In this document: one piece after another, positions 17,043 through 26,580 of the stretch
Position numbering within the stretch: position 1 is the first letter of the stretch
How the letters are laid out: every line of letters starts with the position of its first letter
From: Trebonia sp963734665
Lineage (GTDB): Bacteria > Actinomycetota > Actinomycetes > Streptosporangiales > Streptosporangiaceae
Assembly: GCA_963734665.1 (NCBI GenBank)
Contig: CAVTIR010000013.1
Coordinates: forward strand, 1,612,001-1,676,000
DNA length: 64,000 bases
Direction: 5' to 3'
Notes under the pieces: generated by a model
Told to the model about the DNA's origin: nothing
What the model saw: the letters and a program-made list of their open reading frames with translations, nothing else
Database searches by the model: none
Position numbers and translations under genes: made by a program

Positions 17043-18002
17043 CTACGAGTCGTGGACGCGGGCGTCTATCTGCGCGGCGACGGCGAGGGCGGAGTTGATG
17101 GGGATGGCGTAGCCGTCGACGTTGAGGCCGCTTCCCGCCTCGGCAACGGTAATGCCGATCACGTGGCCATTCAGGTCAACAACGGGGCCGCCGAGTTCCG
17201 TGCTTGGAGCGGACTGGAACACCGACTCCATCAGCCCGCTGCGGGTGTGCCCGCTCGCGGCCACGGTCGCGTTCAGGCTGACGAGGGTGCCCAGGTCGAT
17301 GGCGACGTTGGGGCTGGTGCCACTGGCGCCCACCGCCGTGTCGAGCACCTCGCCTGCGATGTGGTAGGAGACCTCCTGCGAGTCGTACGAGCCGTCCACG
17401 AGCGTGGCGGAGTTCCCCACCGTCACCGTGGAGAACGCCCTGCCGTCGCCGCCTTCCAGCTGGAGCAGCGTCAGCCCGTCGGCCTCGCCGATCACCTGCG
17501 CCCTGAAGGCCGTTCCCGACAGCACGTACTTCGCGGCCAGGTCCCGTGCTCCCGGCGCGGGCTGGTAGGTGGTCAGCACCTTGCCCGAGGGGGTGAGCAC
17601 CATGCCGGTCCCTTCGGACGTCCGGCCGTCCATGATGTGCACCATGCCGGGCGCGGTCGCCTGCACGATGTTCTCCTGGTTGTCCTGGCCAGTGAGGTCG
17701 TCGTCCTCCTGGAACGCGGCCGGCCGCGTCGCGGGCGACGGGATCGCCGACGAAACGGGGGCCGGGCCGCCCGGGCCGGCCACCAGGGAGGCGATGCCGA
17801 ACCCGGCCCCGGTGGCGATAATGGCCGCGCCGGCCAGCGACACGCCCCAGGAGACCCGGCCACGCCAGCCGGCCAGACGCGGCCGGGGATTGTCCTGGCG
17901 GCCGTCCGTGCCGGGCGCCGCACCGCCCTGCGGAGCGGCAGCGGCGGGAATGTCCTCGCCTGTTTCATCTCCCTGCACGTCGACCTCCTCATCTTCCTGC
18001 AC
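17043..18002 (-). CDS. Membrane-anchored trypsin-fold pseudoprotease (HtrA-like, catalytic residues lost)
   Basis: Up to 319 residues. An acidic cytoplasmic N-terminus precedes one transmembrane helix at about 50-75, then an exported trypsin-like domain. Family landmarks are recognisable but changed. SEGTGMVLTPSGKVLTTYQPAPG aligns with the GSGFVI...GxIxTNxHV segment but has Tyr146-Gln147 where the catalytic His should be. STELGGPVVDLNGHVIGI aligns with GNSGGPLVN..GxVIGI but has Leu270 in place of the nucleophilic Ser. It should therefore bind rather than cut. Two GTG starts, 18002 and 17978, each have AGGAGG 6 bases upstream. It follows the secreted-protein gene on the same strand but is separated from it by a strong terminator. 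Confidence 0.75.
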   Translation of the reverse strand: MQEDEEVDVQGDETGEDIPAAAAPQGGAAPGTDGRQDNPRPRLAGWRGRVSWGVSLAGAAIIATGAGFGIASLVAGPGGPAPVSSAIPSPATRPAAFQEDDDLTGQDNQENIVQATAPGMVHIMDGRTSEGTGMVLTPSGKVLTTYQPAPGARDLAAKYVLSGTAFRAQVIGEADGLTLLQLEGGDGRAFSTVTVGNSATLVDGSYDSQEVSYHIAGEVLDTAVGASGTSPNVAIDLGTLVSLNATVAASGHTRSGLMESVFQSAPSTELGGPVVDLNGHVIGITVAEAGSGLNVDGYAIPINSALAVAAQIDARVHDS

Positions 18003-18013
18003 GTCGACCTCCT
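17973..18013 (-). repeat. 24-bp tandem duplication carrying a doubled RBS and GTG start
   Basis: CTGCACGTCGACCTCCT occurs at 17973-17989 and 17997-18013 on the plus strand, period 24. On the coding strand each copy is AGGAGGTCGACGTGCAG, a ribosome binding site followed by a start codon in the same frame, so the protein can start at either of two sites eight codons apart. Confidence 0.75.
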
Positions 18014-18039
18014 GAGCGTGACGCTGCCCTGGCGCTCCT

Positions 18040-18089
18040 GAGCGGCGGAGGCGGTCCCCGGCCTTTACCGGGGACCGCCTCCGCCGCTC
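18040..18089 (-). terminator. Strong 22-bp stem terminator
   Basis: Left arm 18040-18061 and right arm 18068-18089 are perfectly complementary over 22 bp with a 6-base loop (CCTTTA). It lies just after the stop of the large secreted-protein gene (minus strand) and before the pseudoprotease start. Confidence 0.8.
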
Positions 18090-18113
18090 CGCGGGAGCGA
18101 ACCAGCAATGCGG

Positions 18114-19643
18114 CTACATCCCCGACGGGTCCATCAACTCGTGGTGGCTACGGCCCTTGCGCTGCCCCTGGCTGGGCGTCGTCGTGGCCCCCGTGTTGGT
18201 CGCCTTCTGCTGCGTGGTGTTGAAGGTGGCCGCCACGGCCGCGCCGTTGCCGCCCAGGGTGACCGTAACCGGGTCGGTGAGACCGAAGTTCTGGCAGCCG
18301 AGGTTGGTGAACGACATGCTGAGCCTGTTGGCCATGAAGGTCAGCAGGTTGTCGCCCGTCCCGGGCACCGGAGACTGGCCGGTCGCCAGCAGCGTCTGGT
18401 TGGCCGCCAGGAACGGCGTCTGGATATTGAGCATGTTCTGGCAGAATTCCGCCGGGCTGTCGAACTTGTTGTTCGCCGCGCTGATCAGCGACTGGCCGAG
18501 CTCTTCCCGGTACAGGTTGGTCTTGGCGGGGTCCAACTGCCCCGCGCTGTTCAGCACCATCTCGTCGTTCTCCGGGACCAGTGCGGGGATGGACGGCTCG
18601 TTCTTCTCCGAGAGCAGCTCATCGAGCGCCTGGGAGGACGTCACCTGGCCGGGGTTGGCCAGGTCAGGTGCATTGAACGGGGTGCAGCCGAAGACCGGGT
18701 CAATGAAACCGTCGAGCAGGATGTTGTCACTGCCGTTGGCGAGCGTCTCAGAGCCGGGGATGTTGCCGGCGTTCGCCGCGTTGTCCTGCGCGGTCTGCCC
18801 GGTCGCCGGGTTGAGCAGGTACAGGCTGGTCACATTGTCCGACGGGTCCTGGTCGATCATGTCGAAGTTCTGTGTGACCGGGCAGTCCTGGCCGGTGCCC
18901 AGGGTGCCTCCGGAGGCGATGATCTTGCTCGAGGTGCCCTCCGACGGCACGACCAGCTTGCCCTCGGCTTCGAGCTGGTGCGCCTGGCTGAAGAAGGTGG
19001 TGCCGTTACAGAACGACACCTGGCCGAATATCGACCCGGGCTCGCCGTTGACGCAGTTGCCCTGCTGGAGGGCGTTCCGCGTGGCGCCGACCTGGGTCAG
19101 GTCGGTTCCGTTAAAGCCGAAGTCGATCGTGACGACCGCGTTCCTCGGCAGCGTCGGCACCACCGGCGCGGCTGCGGCCGTCGTGCCCTTTGTGATGACC
19201 AGCGGATCGTAGACCGACAGCGCGCCGGTGGCGGGGTTAAGGATGGTCGCCTGGACGAACGCCCCCAGGTTGGCCGCGTTGGTCATGGTGCAGCCGGACT
19301 GCGCCGGGGTCATCCCGTTCGGCCCGGTGAGCTGGTACGGGGTGGCAAGTCCCTGCGCCGACAGCGGGTTCGCCGGAACGACGATGTTGCAGTTGACGTT
19401 GGTCGTCGCGGTCGTCGCGGCCGCGGAAGTCGCTGTCGGTGACGGCGAGGCGCTGGCCGAGGGGCTCGCGGCGGCGCCGAGCGCCGTCTGATTGATATTC
19501 GTCGAATGGCCGTTTCCTGAAACCGCGATGACAACGCCGATGGTCAGGCCCAGCACCACAGGTATGGCGAGGGGGACCGCGAAGCGCGCGGCCCGACTAC
19601 GGCCGCCGCGGCGCCGTGCCGCAGACCGATGCCCTATAGGCAT
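18114..19643 (-). CDS. Large secreted or membrane-anchored protein of unknown function
   Basis: 509 residues; the ATG has GGAGGT 8 bases upstream. A basic N-terminus and one hydrophobic helix (about 22-42, AVPLAIPVVLGLTIGVVIAVSG) are followed by a Ser/Thr/Ala-rich linker and a large exported domain with about ten cysteines, rich in Asn, Gln and Thr. The C-terminus is again Thr/Gln-rich and basic. I recognise no catalytic motif. The gene stands alone upstream of the strong terminator at 18040-18089. It is probably an envelope protein; the neighbouring pseudoprotease may be functionally linked. Confidence 0.65.
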   Translation of the reverse strand: MPIGHRSAARRRGGRSRAARFAVPLAIPVVLGLTIGVVIAVSGNGHSTNINQTALGAAASPSASASPSPTATSAAATTATTNVNCNIVVPANPLSAQGLATPYQLTGPNGMTPAQSGCTMTNAANLGAFVQATILNPATGALSVYDPLVITKGTTAAAAPVVPTLPRNAVVTIDFGFNGTDLTQVGATRNALQQGNCVNGEPGSIFGQVSFCNGTTFFSQAHQLEAEGKLVVPSEGTSSKIIASGGTLGTGQDCPVTQNFDMIDQDPSDNVTSLYLLNPATGQTAQDNAANAGNIPGSETLANGSDNILLDGFIDPVFGCTPFNAPDLANPGQVTSSQALDELLSEKNEPSIPALVPENDEMVLNSAGQLDPAKTNLYREELGQSLISAANNKFDSPAEFCQNMLNIQTPFLAANQTLLATGQSPVPGTGDNLLTFMANRLSMSFTNLGCQNFGLTDPVTVTLGGNGAAVAATFNTTQQKATNTGATTTPSQGQRKGRSHHELMDPSGM

Positions 19644-20015
19644 TTACTGCACCTCCATGTCCTATTCGTGCTCCCGGGCCGTTACAGTAAAGCGGGCCAG
19701 GGTTACCAGGACGAGTATTTAGAAGTTCTGAGCCCTTCGCTCCCCCACCAGCTCAGCGCCATAATCTTGTAAGGTTTCTCGGTGATTTCTTTCGTTTCCA
19801 TAACGTCGCAGGTAGCAGTCCTTAACCGCTTCTATATAGATGGAATATGCCTCGCCCGCCCGTCAAGAAATACTGCAGGTAACGGCATGGTCACGCACCC
19901 GTTCGGCGTAAATCTTTCAATTTAATGACGGCTATGCGATTCGCAGATATTAAGAGACGCTGGGAATGCGGCCAGAAACCCAAGAGAAACGCGCACGCGC
20001 CATTAGGCTCGGCTC
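19644..20015. promoter_or_regulatory. A/T-rich divergent promoter region
   Basis: 372 bases between divergent starts. 19710-19930 is unusually A/T-rich (TTCTATATAGATGGAATATG, AAATCTTTCAATTTAATGA) and should contain promoters for both genes. I see no gene in it and no strong inverted repeat. Confidence 0.4.
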
Positions 20016-21854
20016 ATGTCCGCCCCGCCCCTGACGATCCCGGTGCTTGCCCGGGCCGACGCCACCCACCCGCGCAGCGAGCGCCGCGTGCTGCTGCTGG
20101 CCGGACCGTACTTCCTGCTCGGCGCGGTCGCCGTGACGATGTGGCTGTGGCGGGACCCGGCATCGCGCATCGTCGCCGGCAACCCCTTCGACGCCGACCA
20201 GTTCGCCTGGTACTTCCGGTACGACGCCACGGCGGTCGCGCACTTCCGGCTGCCCGCCCTGACCACGGACGGGATGAACGCGCCGCAGGGCATCAGCGTG
20301 ATGTGGAACACCTTCATGCTGCTGCCGGGGACGCTGCTCGCCCCGGTCACCCTGCTGGCCGGCCCGCAGGTCAGCCTCACCGCGCTGATGACGGTGGGGT
20401 TCGCCGGCTCAGCGCTGGCCATGTTCGCCGCGGCCCGGCGGTGGGGCGCCAGCATCCCCGCCGCCGGGCTTAGCGGCGGGGTGTACGGGTTCTCCCCCGC
20501 CCTGATCCAGTCCAGCCTGGGCCACTACGACCTGCAGTTCGCGGTGCTCCCGCCGCTGATCGTCAGCGCCGCCCTGCGCCTGGCCGTCGGCCACGGTGGA
20601 CCGGGGAGGCAAGGGGGGCCGGGCAGGCGGGGGGCGGCCAGGTGCGGCGCCTGGCTGGGGCTGCTGGTGGCCGCCCAGGTGTTCATCAACGAGGAGCTGC
20701 TGTTCGACACCGCCCTCACCATCGTGATCATGGCGGCGGTGGCGCTGGCTTCCCGCCCGCGCGCGGCCGCCGGCCGGGTGCGGGACGTGGCGGCCGGGCT
20801 CGCGGCGGCGGCCGCCGTGGCGGCGGTGATCGCGGGCTACCCGCTGTGGGTGCAGTTCTTCGGCCCGCTCCGCCAGCCAAGCAGCCCGTTCACGCCCGAT
20901 TTCTACAAGAACGACCTCGCCGGCTTCGTCCAGCCGTCCTCGCTGCTGCTGCTGCACACCACCGGGAGCGCCGCCTTCGCCGCGGGCTTCCAGGGCAAGC
21001 CCCCCGAGTACCTCGCCTACCTGGGCTGGCCGATGCTCGCCGTGCTCGCGGTGGTGACCGTGTGCTTCTGGCCGCTGCTGACCGTGCGGGCGGCGGCGGT
21101 GGCGTTCGCGGTGCTCTCGGTGCTCTCCCTGGGCGGGACCCTGCTGGCCGGCGGCCATGAGCACGGGGGAATCACGCTGCCCTGGTACTGGCTGCAGACG
21201 CTGCCGGTCACCGGGTCGGTGATCCCGGACCGGTTCTCGATCGTCGCCGACGGGGCGGCGGCAGCGGCGCTGGCGTTCGGCTTCGACGCGGCACGCCGGC
21301 GCTGGCCGGGTGCCCGCCAGATCGTCGCGGGCCTCGCCGCGGCCGCCGTGCTGCCGCTCGTGCCCGCGCCGCTTCCCGCGGCATCCGCGTCGCCGGTCCC
21401 GGCAGGCTGGACCGCGGCCTTCGCCGCCCTGCGACTCCCGGCCGGCGCGCACGTCCTCGTCGTCCCCATCCCCGCATCGACGTTCACCGAGCCGCTCCGC
21501 TGGGCAGCGGACACGGGCGAGCCCGCTTCAATGATCGGCGGCTACTACATGGGGCCAACCTGGGCCGGCGTTGCCGCCACCGACGGCAACGGGCTCAGCT
21601 CAGAGGGGATGTACCTGAACCAGCTGTGGGCGGATTCGGCAGGCGTCAGCGTCTCGGCGGTGGCCACCCTCCCGGCGATCTCGATCAACCCGGACGCCGC
21701 GCAGATGCACGCGCAGCTCACGGGCTGGAAGGTTGCCGCGGTCGTCGCCGTCACCAGCGCCCGCTCGGCGTTGGGCCGCTACCTGACCGGGCTACTCGGG
21801 CAGCCGACCGTCAGGGCCGGGCAGGTCCTCGGCTGGCGCCTGAGACAGAAGTAG
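20016..21854 (+). CDS. Polytopic membrane protein, GT-C glycosyltransferase-like
   Basis: 612 residues with about 10-12 hydrophobic helices. An early extracytoplasmic loop after the first helix contains GNPFDADQFAWYFRYDA, an acidic motif in the position of the catalytic Asp of GT-C enzymes that use polyprenyl-phosphate sugars. A C-terminal exported domain of about 150 residues follows (VLVVPIPASTFTEPLRWAADTGEPASMIGGYYMG). This layout suits a mannosyl- or arabinosyl-type transferase of the cell envelope. The exact reaction is not predictable. It stands alone, with the CehA-like gene 130 bases downstream. Confidence 0.65.
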   Translation: MSAPPLTIPVLARADATHPRSERRVLLLAGPYFLLGAVAVTMWLWRDPASRIVAGNPFDADQFAWYFRYDATAVAHFRLPALTTDGMNAPQGISVMWNTFMLLPGTLLAPVTLLAGPQVSLTALMTVGFAGSALAMFAAARRWGASIPAAGLSGGVYGFSPALIQSSLGHYDLQFAVLPPLIVSAALRLAVGHGGPGRQGGPGRRGAARCGAWLGLLVAAQVFINEELLFDTALTIVIMAAVALASRPRAAAGRVRDVAAGLAAAAAVAAVIAGYPLWVQFFGPLRQPSSPFTPDFYKNDLAGFVQPSSLLLLHTTGSAAFAAGFQGKPPEYLAYLGWPMLAVLAVVTVCFWPLLTVRAAAVAFAVLSVLSLGGTLLAGGHEHGGITLPWYWLQTLPVTGSVIPDRFSIVADGAAAAALAFGFDAARRRWPGARQIVAGLAAAAVLPLVPAPLPAASASPVPAGWTAAFAALRLPAGAHVLVVPIPASTFTEPLRWAADTGEPASMIGGYYMGPTWAGVAATDGNGLSSEGMYLNQLWADSAGVSVSAVATLPAISINPDAAQMHAQLTGWKVAAVVAVTSARSALGRYLTGLLGQPTVRAGQVLGWRLRQK

Positions 21855-21984
21855 GCCCCTGCTGCTGGCTCTCCTGGCGCTCCTGCGAGCGTCGTTCCTG
21901 ATCTCGTCTCCGGCTCCTGATCGGCTGCGGAGCAGGCCGAAATCCAGTGGGGCCAGACCGGCCTCGCGTCCTACGATCGGACGC

Positions 21985-24390
21985 ATGCCGAGCTATGAGC
22001 CAGTAGACCTGGCTGCTGCATGCAATGCAGGTGTGGACGTTCTTGGCGATGAGCCGGGCGATGTTCCGCTCGGGAGGGTGGACCTGCGCGGCCTGCCGTT
22101 CCTGATCGGGTCGCAGCCGCCGTCCGCGGAGCGGTGCTTTCTGCTGCCCGGCGCCCCCGTATCGGTCGGGATCGGCCGGCTGGCGCCACGGGTGATCATC
22201 GCGCACCGGCTGCTCGAGCCGGGCGCGCCAGCCGGTCACGCCGTCGGGCAGACCGTCGCTGAGTATGTTTTCCACCTGGCCGGCGGCCAGGCCGTCACCG
22301 CGCCCATCCGGGAGCGGTTCGAAATCCAGGTGGTGCCGCCGGGGTTTGGCCGTCTGCCGTTCCTTGCCGTCACCGACACCAGCGACCACAACCTGCCGCG
22401 CTTCGAGGGCAGCTGGGGCGACGCCGGAGCTCGCCTGGCGGAGCACGCCATGGGATGGCCCGCCGGGTACTACCTGTGGTGCTGGGAAAATCCTCATCCG
22501 CAAGCGACGGTCGAACGGATCGAGTTCATCCCGCGTGGCCCGAGGTTCATCGTCGCCGGCATCACGACCAGCGACGTTGATGAGCACCCGTTCGTCCGCA
22601 AACCGGCGCGCCCGGTGCGGCTGGTAGTGAAGGACGGGCGGAACGGCGTCCTCGATGTCGACGTGGACCGGGGTGTCGCGACCTATACGCAGCCGCTGCC
22701 CGGCGAGGACGACCGGGCCGGCTGGGGAGCCACCGAAGGAACGTCCGCGTACACGTCGATCGCCGCTCTCCCGTCAGCTACCGTCGCCATCCGGCGCGGC
22801 GAGGACGAACTCGGCCGGATGCGCTGGAGCGACATGGAGCGCGACGGGCGGGCTGATGCCGGCCGGGTCTCGCTTGAGCTGGTGGAAAGCGGCCGGAACT
22901 GGGTGCAGGTCAGCGTCGTCGACGACGCGACCGGGCGACCGGTGCCGTGCCGGGTCCATTTCTGTTCGGTCGAGGGCATTCCCTACCAGCCGCACGGCCA
23001 CCACAATCACGTCACGCAAAATCTCGGCAGCTGGCATTACGACGTGGGCGGTGACGTCCGTCTTGGCCAGCGCAGCTACGCGTATATCGACGGCACCTGC
23101 CAGGGATGGCTGCCACGAGGCGATGTCGTCGTGGACGTCGCGCGCGGGTTCGAATACGAGCCGCTCCGGCAGACCGTTCGGGTCGAGCCGGGCCAGCGAG
23201 AGCTGACGCTGCGGATCAGGCGCGTCACTGACATGGCCTCAGAAGGATGGTGGTCGGGCGACTCGCACGTGCACTTCCTGTCCACCCCGGGCGCTCAGCT
23301 CGAGCAACGGGGCGAGGACCTGCGTGTCGTCAACTTGCTGCAGACGCAGTGGGGCGCGCTGTTCACCAACACCGAGGATTTCTCCGGGCAGCCCGGTGTC
23401 ATCGACGGCGGCGGCTACGTAACGTATGTCGGTCAGGAAAACCGGCAGCACATGCTCGGCCACATGGTCCTGTGGGGCCTGAAGGAACCGGTCATGCCGT
23501 GGTGCAGCGACGGTCCCGACGAGGCCGAGCTCGGCGGCGCGCTGGACTCGACGCTGAGCGACTGGGCCGACCGGACGCACGCCCAGGGCGGCACCGTCGT
23601 CGCCGCGCATTTCCCGCATCCGAACGGCGAGCCAGCCGTTCTCGTCGCAACCGGCCGGGCCGACGCCGTCGAGATGCTGACACAGCCTGACGACGCGATG
23701 CTCGAGTATTACCGGTACCTGAACAGCGGCTACCGGCTGCCGCTCGTCGGCGGCACCGACAAGATGTCAAGCGCCGTGCCGGTTGGCCTGTGCCGCACGT
23801 ACGCGCAGCTGGACGAGGAGTTCAGCTATGAGGCCTGGTGCCGGGCGGTGCGGTCGGGCCGCACGTTCCTTTCCAGTGGGCCGCTCGTGACGCTCTCGGT
23901 CGACGGGCATGAGCCGGGCGGTACCGTCGCGCTTTCCGGGCCGGGAACGGTCAGTATCCATGCCATGGTGCGCAGCATTTTCCCGCTCCGCTGCCTCGAA
24001 GTCGTGCATAACGGCGAGGTCGTTGCGAGGGCAGAAGCCCACGGGGGACGACAGGCCGAGATCAGCGAGGAACTGCGAATCGACGGCCACTCGTGGATCG
24101 CCTGCAGAGCATTCGGCGTCGATTACCACCTCGATGAATGGGGTCGCCGGGTTGCCGCGCACACCTCACCGGTCTACGTCGCCTGTGGCGGCGACTGGAC
24201 GATGACCGACCCCGAGGGCCTCCGCTATATCCGGACCCTCGTGGAGGGCGCCCGCGAATACGTGCGGCATACCGCGGTCCGGAGGTCCGACCAGTTCACC
24301 ACGCACCACCACGGCGAGGCCAACCACCTCGCCTGGCTGGAGCGGCCGTTCACCGAGGCCCTGCGCGCGCTGGAAGAGCGCGGGTCGTGA
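21985..24390 (+). CDS. CehA/McbA-family metallohydrolase (PHP superfamily)
   Basis: 801 residues. The C-terminal half carries the family signature GWWSGDSHVHFLST (metal-binding Asp-x-His-x-His), then AAHFPHPNG and LVGGTDKMSS, as in the carbaryl hydrolase CehA/McbA group. The N-terminal half consists of beta-sandwich regions. No signal peptide is visible. The family hydrolyses ester or carbamate bonds in the few characterised cases; most members have no known substrate. The gene appears to be monocistronic. Confidence 0.8.
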   Translation: MPSYEPVDLAAACNAGVDVLGDEPGDVPLGRVDLRGLPFLIGSQPPSAERCFLLPGAPVSVGIGRLAPRVIIAHRLLEPGAPAGHAVGQTVAEYVFHLAGGQAVTAPIRERFEIQVVPPGFGRLPFLAVTDTSDHNLPRFEGSWGDAGARLAEHAMGWPAGYYLWCWENPHPQATVERIEFIPRGPRFIVAGITTSDVDEHPFVRKPARPVRLVVKDGRNGVLDVDVDRGVATYTQPLPGEDDRAGWGATEGTSAYTSIAALPSATVAIRRGEDELGRMRWSDMERDGRADAGRVSLELVESGRNWVQVSVVDDATGRPVPCRVHFCSVEGIPYQPHGHHNHVTQNLGSWHYDVGGDVRLGQRSYAYIDGTCQGWLPRGDVVVDVARGFEYEPLRQTVRVEPGQRELTLRIRRVTDMASEGWWSGDSHVHFLSTPGAQLEQRGEDLRVVNLLQTQWGALFTNTEDFSGQPGVIDGGGYVTYVGQENRQHMLGHMVLWGLKEPVMPWCSDGPDEAELGGALDSTLSDWADRTHAQGGTVVAAHFPHPNGEPAVLVATGRADAVEMLTQPDDAMLEYYRYLNSGYRLPLVGGTDKMSSAVPVGLCRTYAQLDEEFSYEAWCRAVRSGRTFLSSGPLVTLSVDGHEPGGTVALSGPGTVSIHAMVRSIFPLRCLEVVHNGEVVARAEAHGGRQAEISEELRIDGHSWIACRAFGVDYHLDEWGRRVAAHTSPVYVACGGDWTMTDPEGLRYIRTLVEGAREYVRHTAVRRSDQFTTHHHGEANHLAWLERPFTEALRALEERGS

Positions 24391-24474
24391 GTTCGCCACG
24401 GCGCCGTAGGACAGAACAGCCCGGTTAGGTCGCTCAGTCACAGGAACGGAGCCCGTTTCCCTATGCCGGCGATT

Positions 24475-25089
24475 TCACCCGGGAAGCTCGCGCCGAGGGT
24501 GAAGTCTGCGGAGGACATCGCGATAGCTGCTGCCACGCATATCGTGTGGCACCCGCCATACGTCGATTGTCCCAGCGAAGCCGAATACGCGAACCTGAAC
24601 GGCGGGGGCGTCCGGGCCGCCGGCATCGCGGCCCCAGTCCCTGCGGTGGCCGAAGATGGTGATTCCGCCCACGTCGACGTTTACGCCTTCCGGCACGTAG
24701 ACATCGACGTTACCGAACGCCGCGAGAACCGTTACCGCGGTCCGCCGCTGGTCGATCGTGGCTTCGCGGAGGTCGAAGTCGAGATCTCCGAAGGCGCTGG
24801 CGGCGATGGCCCACCCGCGCAGCCTCAGCCGCCCGCGTCGCACGACATGACCAAGCAAGGCCGTCGTGACGCGGGCGGGCCTGCGGTGCGACCCGGCTGT
24901 CGCAACGAGTACCTCGGGCAGGTCGTCCTGGACACGCGCCAGTTCCCCGCCGAACCGGGCCCGCAGGGCGGCCTCGACTCGCTCGGAGAACTCCTCGAGC
25001 GTCAAGCGCCCCGCGAGAAGATGCTCGCGAAGCGCGACGACAGCCTGCTCGCGGTCAGCGTCTGAGACACGCAAGGACGGATCGTCCAT
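24475..25089 (-). CDS. DUF1707 and LiaF-like C-terminal domain protein
   Basis: 204 residues from the ATG at 25089. Residues 3-55 are a DUF1707 (SHOCT-like) domain: LRVSDADREQAVVALREHLLAGRLTLEEFSERVEAALRAR. After a short basic stretch, residues of about 90-185 match the beta-rich LiaF/cell-wall-active-antibiotic response domain (AFGDLDFDLREATIDQRRTAVTVLAAFGNVDVYVPEGVNVDVGGITIFGHRRDWG). It has no transmembrane segment. Related proteins act around envelope-stress signalling. The frame is open further upstream without a better ribosome binding site. Confidence 0.85.
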   Translation of the reverse strand: MDDPSLRVSDADREQAVVALREHLLAGRLTLEEFSERVEAALRARFGGELARVQDDLPEVLVATAGSHRRPARVTTALLGHVVRRGRLRLRGWAIAASAFGDLDFDLREATIDQRRTAVTVLAAFGNVDVYVPEGVNVDVGGITIFGHRRDWGRDAGGPDAPAVQVRVFGFAGTIDVWRVPHDMRGSSYRDVLRRLHPRRELPG

Positions 25090-25199
25090 GGCCGTCACAT
25101 TAGACCCGCGAGGAGGCGCGTGCGAATACCCTCCGATGGCCAACCATACGGACATATCACCCTGATCGGCACTGCCGCTGCGGTCCCGGCGTCCCGCGG

Positions 25200-25220
25200 C
25201 GAGAGATATACTCCCTCTCG
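25200..25220. promoter_or_regulatory. Inverted repeat CGAGAG-N9-CTCTCG
   Basis: Perfect 6-bp arms around an A/T-rich centre (ATATACTCC), about 110 bases upstream of the DUF1707 start and 91 bases after the sigma-factor stop. The GAGTATAT centre could also act as a -10 region on the minus strand. A candidate operator only. Confidence 0.3.
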
Positions 25221-25310
25221 TCACAATCGCGTCGGGCACGTCGTCTTTTGTCCCGCCCGGAATCGGTAGACCTTCCGCCCCGGCGCAGGCATGACTCGCC
25301 GAATTCCCGG

Positions 25311-26555
25311 TTATGAGCCCCCCGTAACGCGACTACCGCGGGTGGCGAGGAAGGTGCGTTCTGCTGCGTTCTCGGTGAGGGCGATGGCCCTGTCGTAGGC
25401 GGCGGCTGCCTCGGCGTCGCGATTCAGGCGGTGCAGTAGGTCCGCGCGGGTGGCGTGGTACAGGTGGTAGTCGGCCAGGGGCAGTTCGTCGACGGCTTCC
25501 AGGGCGGCGGCGGGGCCAGCTACCTCGGCCAGCGCGATGGCCCGGTTCAGGGACACGACCGGGGTGGGCGCGATGGCGTTGAGCTGGTCGTAGAGGGCTA
25601 GGATCTGACGCCAGTCGGTCTGGGCTGCTTCCCTGGCGTCGCTGTGGACGGCGGCGATTGCCGCCTGGATCTGGTACGGGCCCGGCTGGTTCCTGCGCAG
25701 GCAGTCGCGGACGATGCGCTGGCCTTCCGCAATCTGTTCGCGGTTCCAGCGTGTGCGGTCCTGGTCGGCGAGGGGCACTAGCTCGCCCGCTGGCGTCGTG
25801 CGCGCGGCACGGCGGGATTCCGTCAGCAGCAGCAGCGCGAGGAGGCCGCTGGCCTCCGGCTCGTCGGGCATCAGCGCGTGCAGGAGCGTGGCCAGGCGGA
25901 TCGCCTCTGCGCAGAGTTCCTGCCGGGTAAGGCTGTCGCCGGCCGAGGCGGTGTAGCCCTCGTTGAAGACCAGGTAGATGACTGCGAGGACGTCGGGAAG
26001 GCGCTGCGGGAGCTCGTGGTCGCGCGGTATCCGGTACGGGATCCCCGCGTCCCTGATCTTGCGCTTGGCCCGGACCAGGCGCTGCGCGATCGTCGGCTCG
26101 GGGACGAGGAACGCGCGGGCGATCTCGGGCGTCTGCAGCCCGGCGATCAGCCGCAGGGTGAGCGCGATCCGCGCCTCCGGGGCGAGCGCCGGGTGGCAGC
26201 AGGTGAAGATAAGGCGCAGTTGATCGTCCGCCACCTGTCCCGCCTCCGGTTCTGGCTCGGGTTCGCCGATGAGGGCCACCGCCTGCGCCTCGCGACCGGT
26301 ACGCGTCGCCTCGCGGCGTAGCCGGTCGAGGGCCTTGTGCCGCGCGGTCGTGACGATCCAGCCGCCCGGGTTGGGCGGGAGGCCGTCAGTGGGCCAGCGC
26401 TCGATGGCGACGGCGAAGGCCTCCTGGACCGCGTCCTCGGCGAGGTCAAGGTCGCCGAAGACGCGGGCCAGGGTGGCCACCGCCCGGCCGGCGCTCTCCC
26501 GGAAGATCCGCGCGAGGACGCTCTCCTCGGTAGCAGGCTCCGGTTCGGGCATCAT
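25311..26555 (-). CDS. ECF RNA polymerase sigma factor, ECF42 type with long C-terminal extension
   Basis: 414 residues. Sigma region 2 (LARVFGDLDLAEDAVQEAFAVAIERWP...NPGGWIVTTARHKALDRLRR) and region 4 (LTLRLIAGLQTPEIARAFLVPEPTIAQRLVRAKRKIRDAGIPY) are followed by a roughly 220-residue helical extension with TPR-like repeats (YDQLNAIAPTPVVSLNRAIALAEVAGPAAALEAVD). This build, and the DGPF protein gene 25 bases upstream on the same strand, match the ECF42 group. These lack a membrane anti-sigma factor and are controlled through the extension. The target regulon is not visible. Confidence 0.9.
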   Translation of the reverse strand: MMPEPEPATEESVLARIFRESAGRAVATLARVFGDLDLAEDAVQEAFAVAIERWPTDGLPPNPGGWIVTTARHKALDRLRREATRTGREAQAVALIGEPEPEPEAGQVADDQLRLIFTCCHPALAPEARIALTLRLIAGLQTPEIARAFLVPEPTIAQRLVRAKRKIRDAGIPYRIPRDHELPQRLPDVLAVIYLVFNEGYTASAGDSLTRQELCAEAIRLATLLHALMPDEPEASGLLALLLLTESRRAARTTPAGELVPLADQDRTRWNREQIAEGQRIVRDCLRRNQPGPYQIQAAIAAVHSDAREAAQTDWRQILALYDQLNAIAPTPVVSLNRAIALAEVAGPAAALEAVDELPLADYHLYHATRADLLHRLNRDAEAAAAYDRAIALTENAAERTFLATRGSRVTGGS

Positions 26556-26580
26556 GCGCTCCGTGTCCGGTGCCGGCCGG

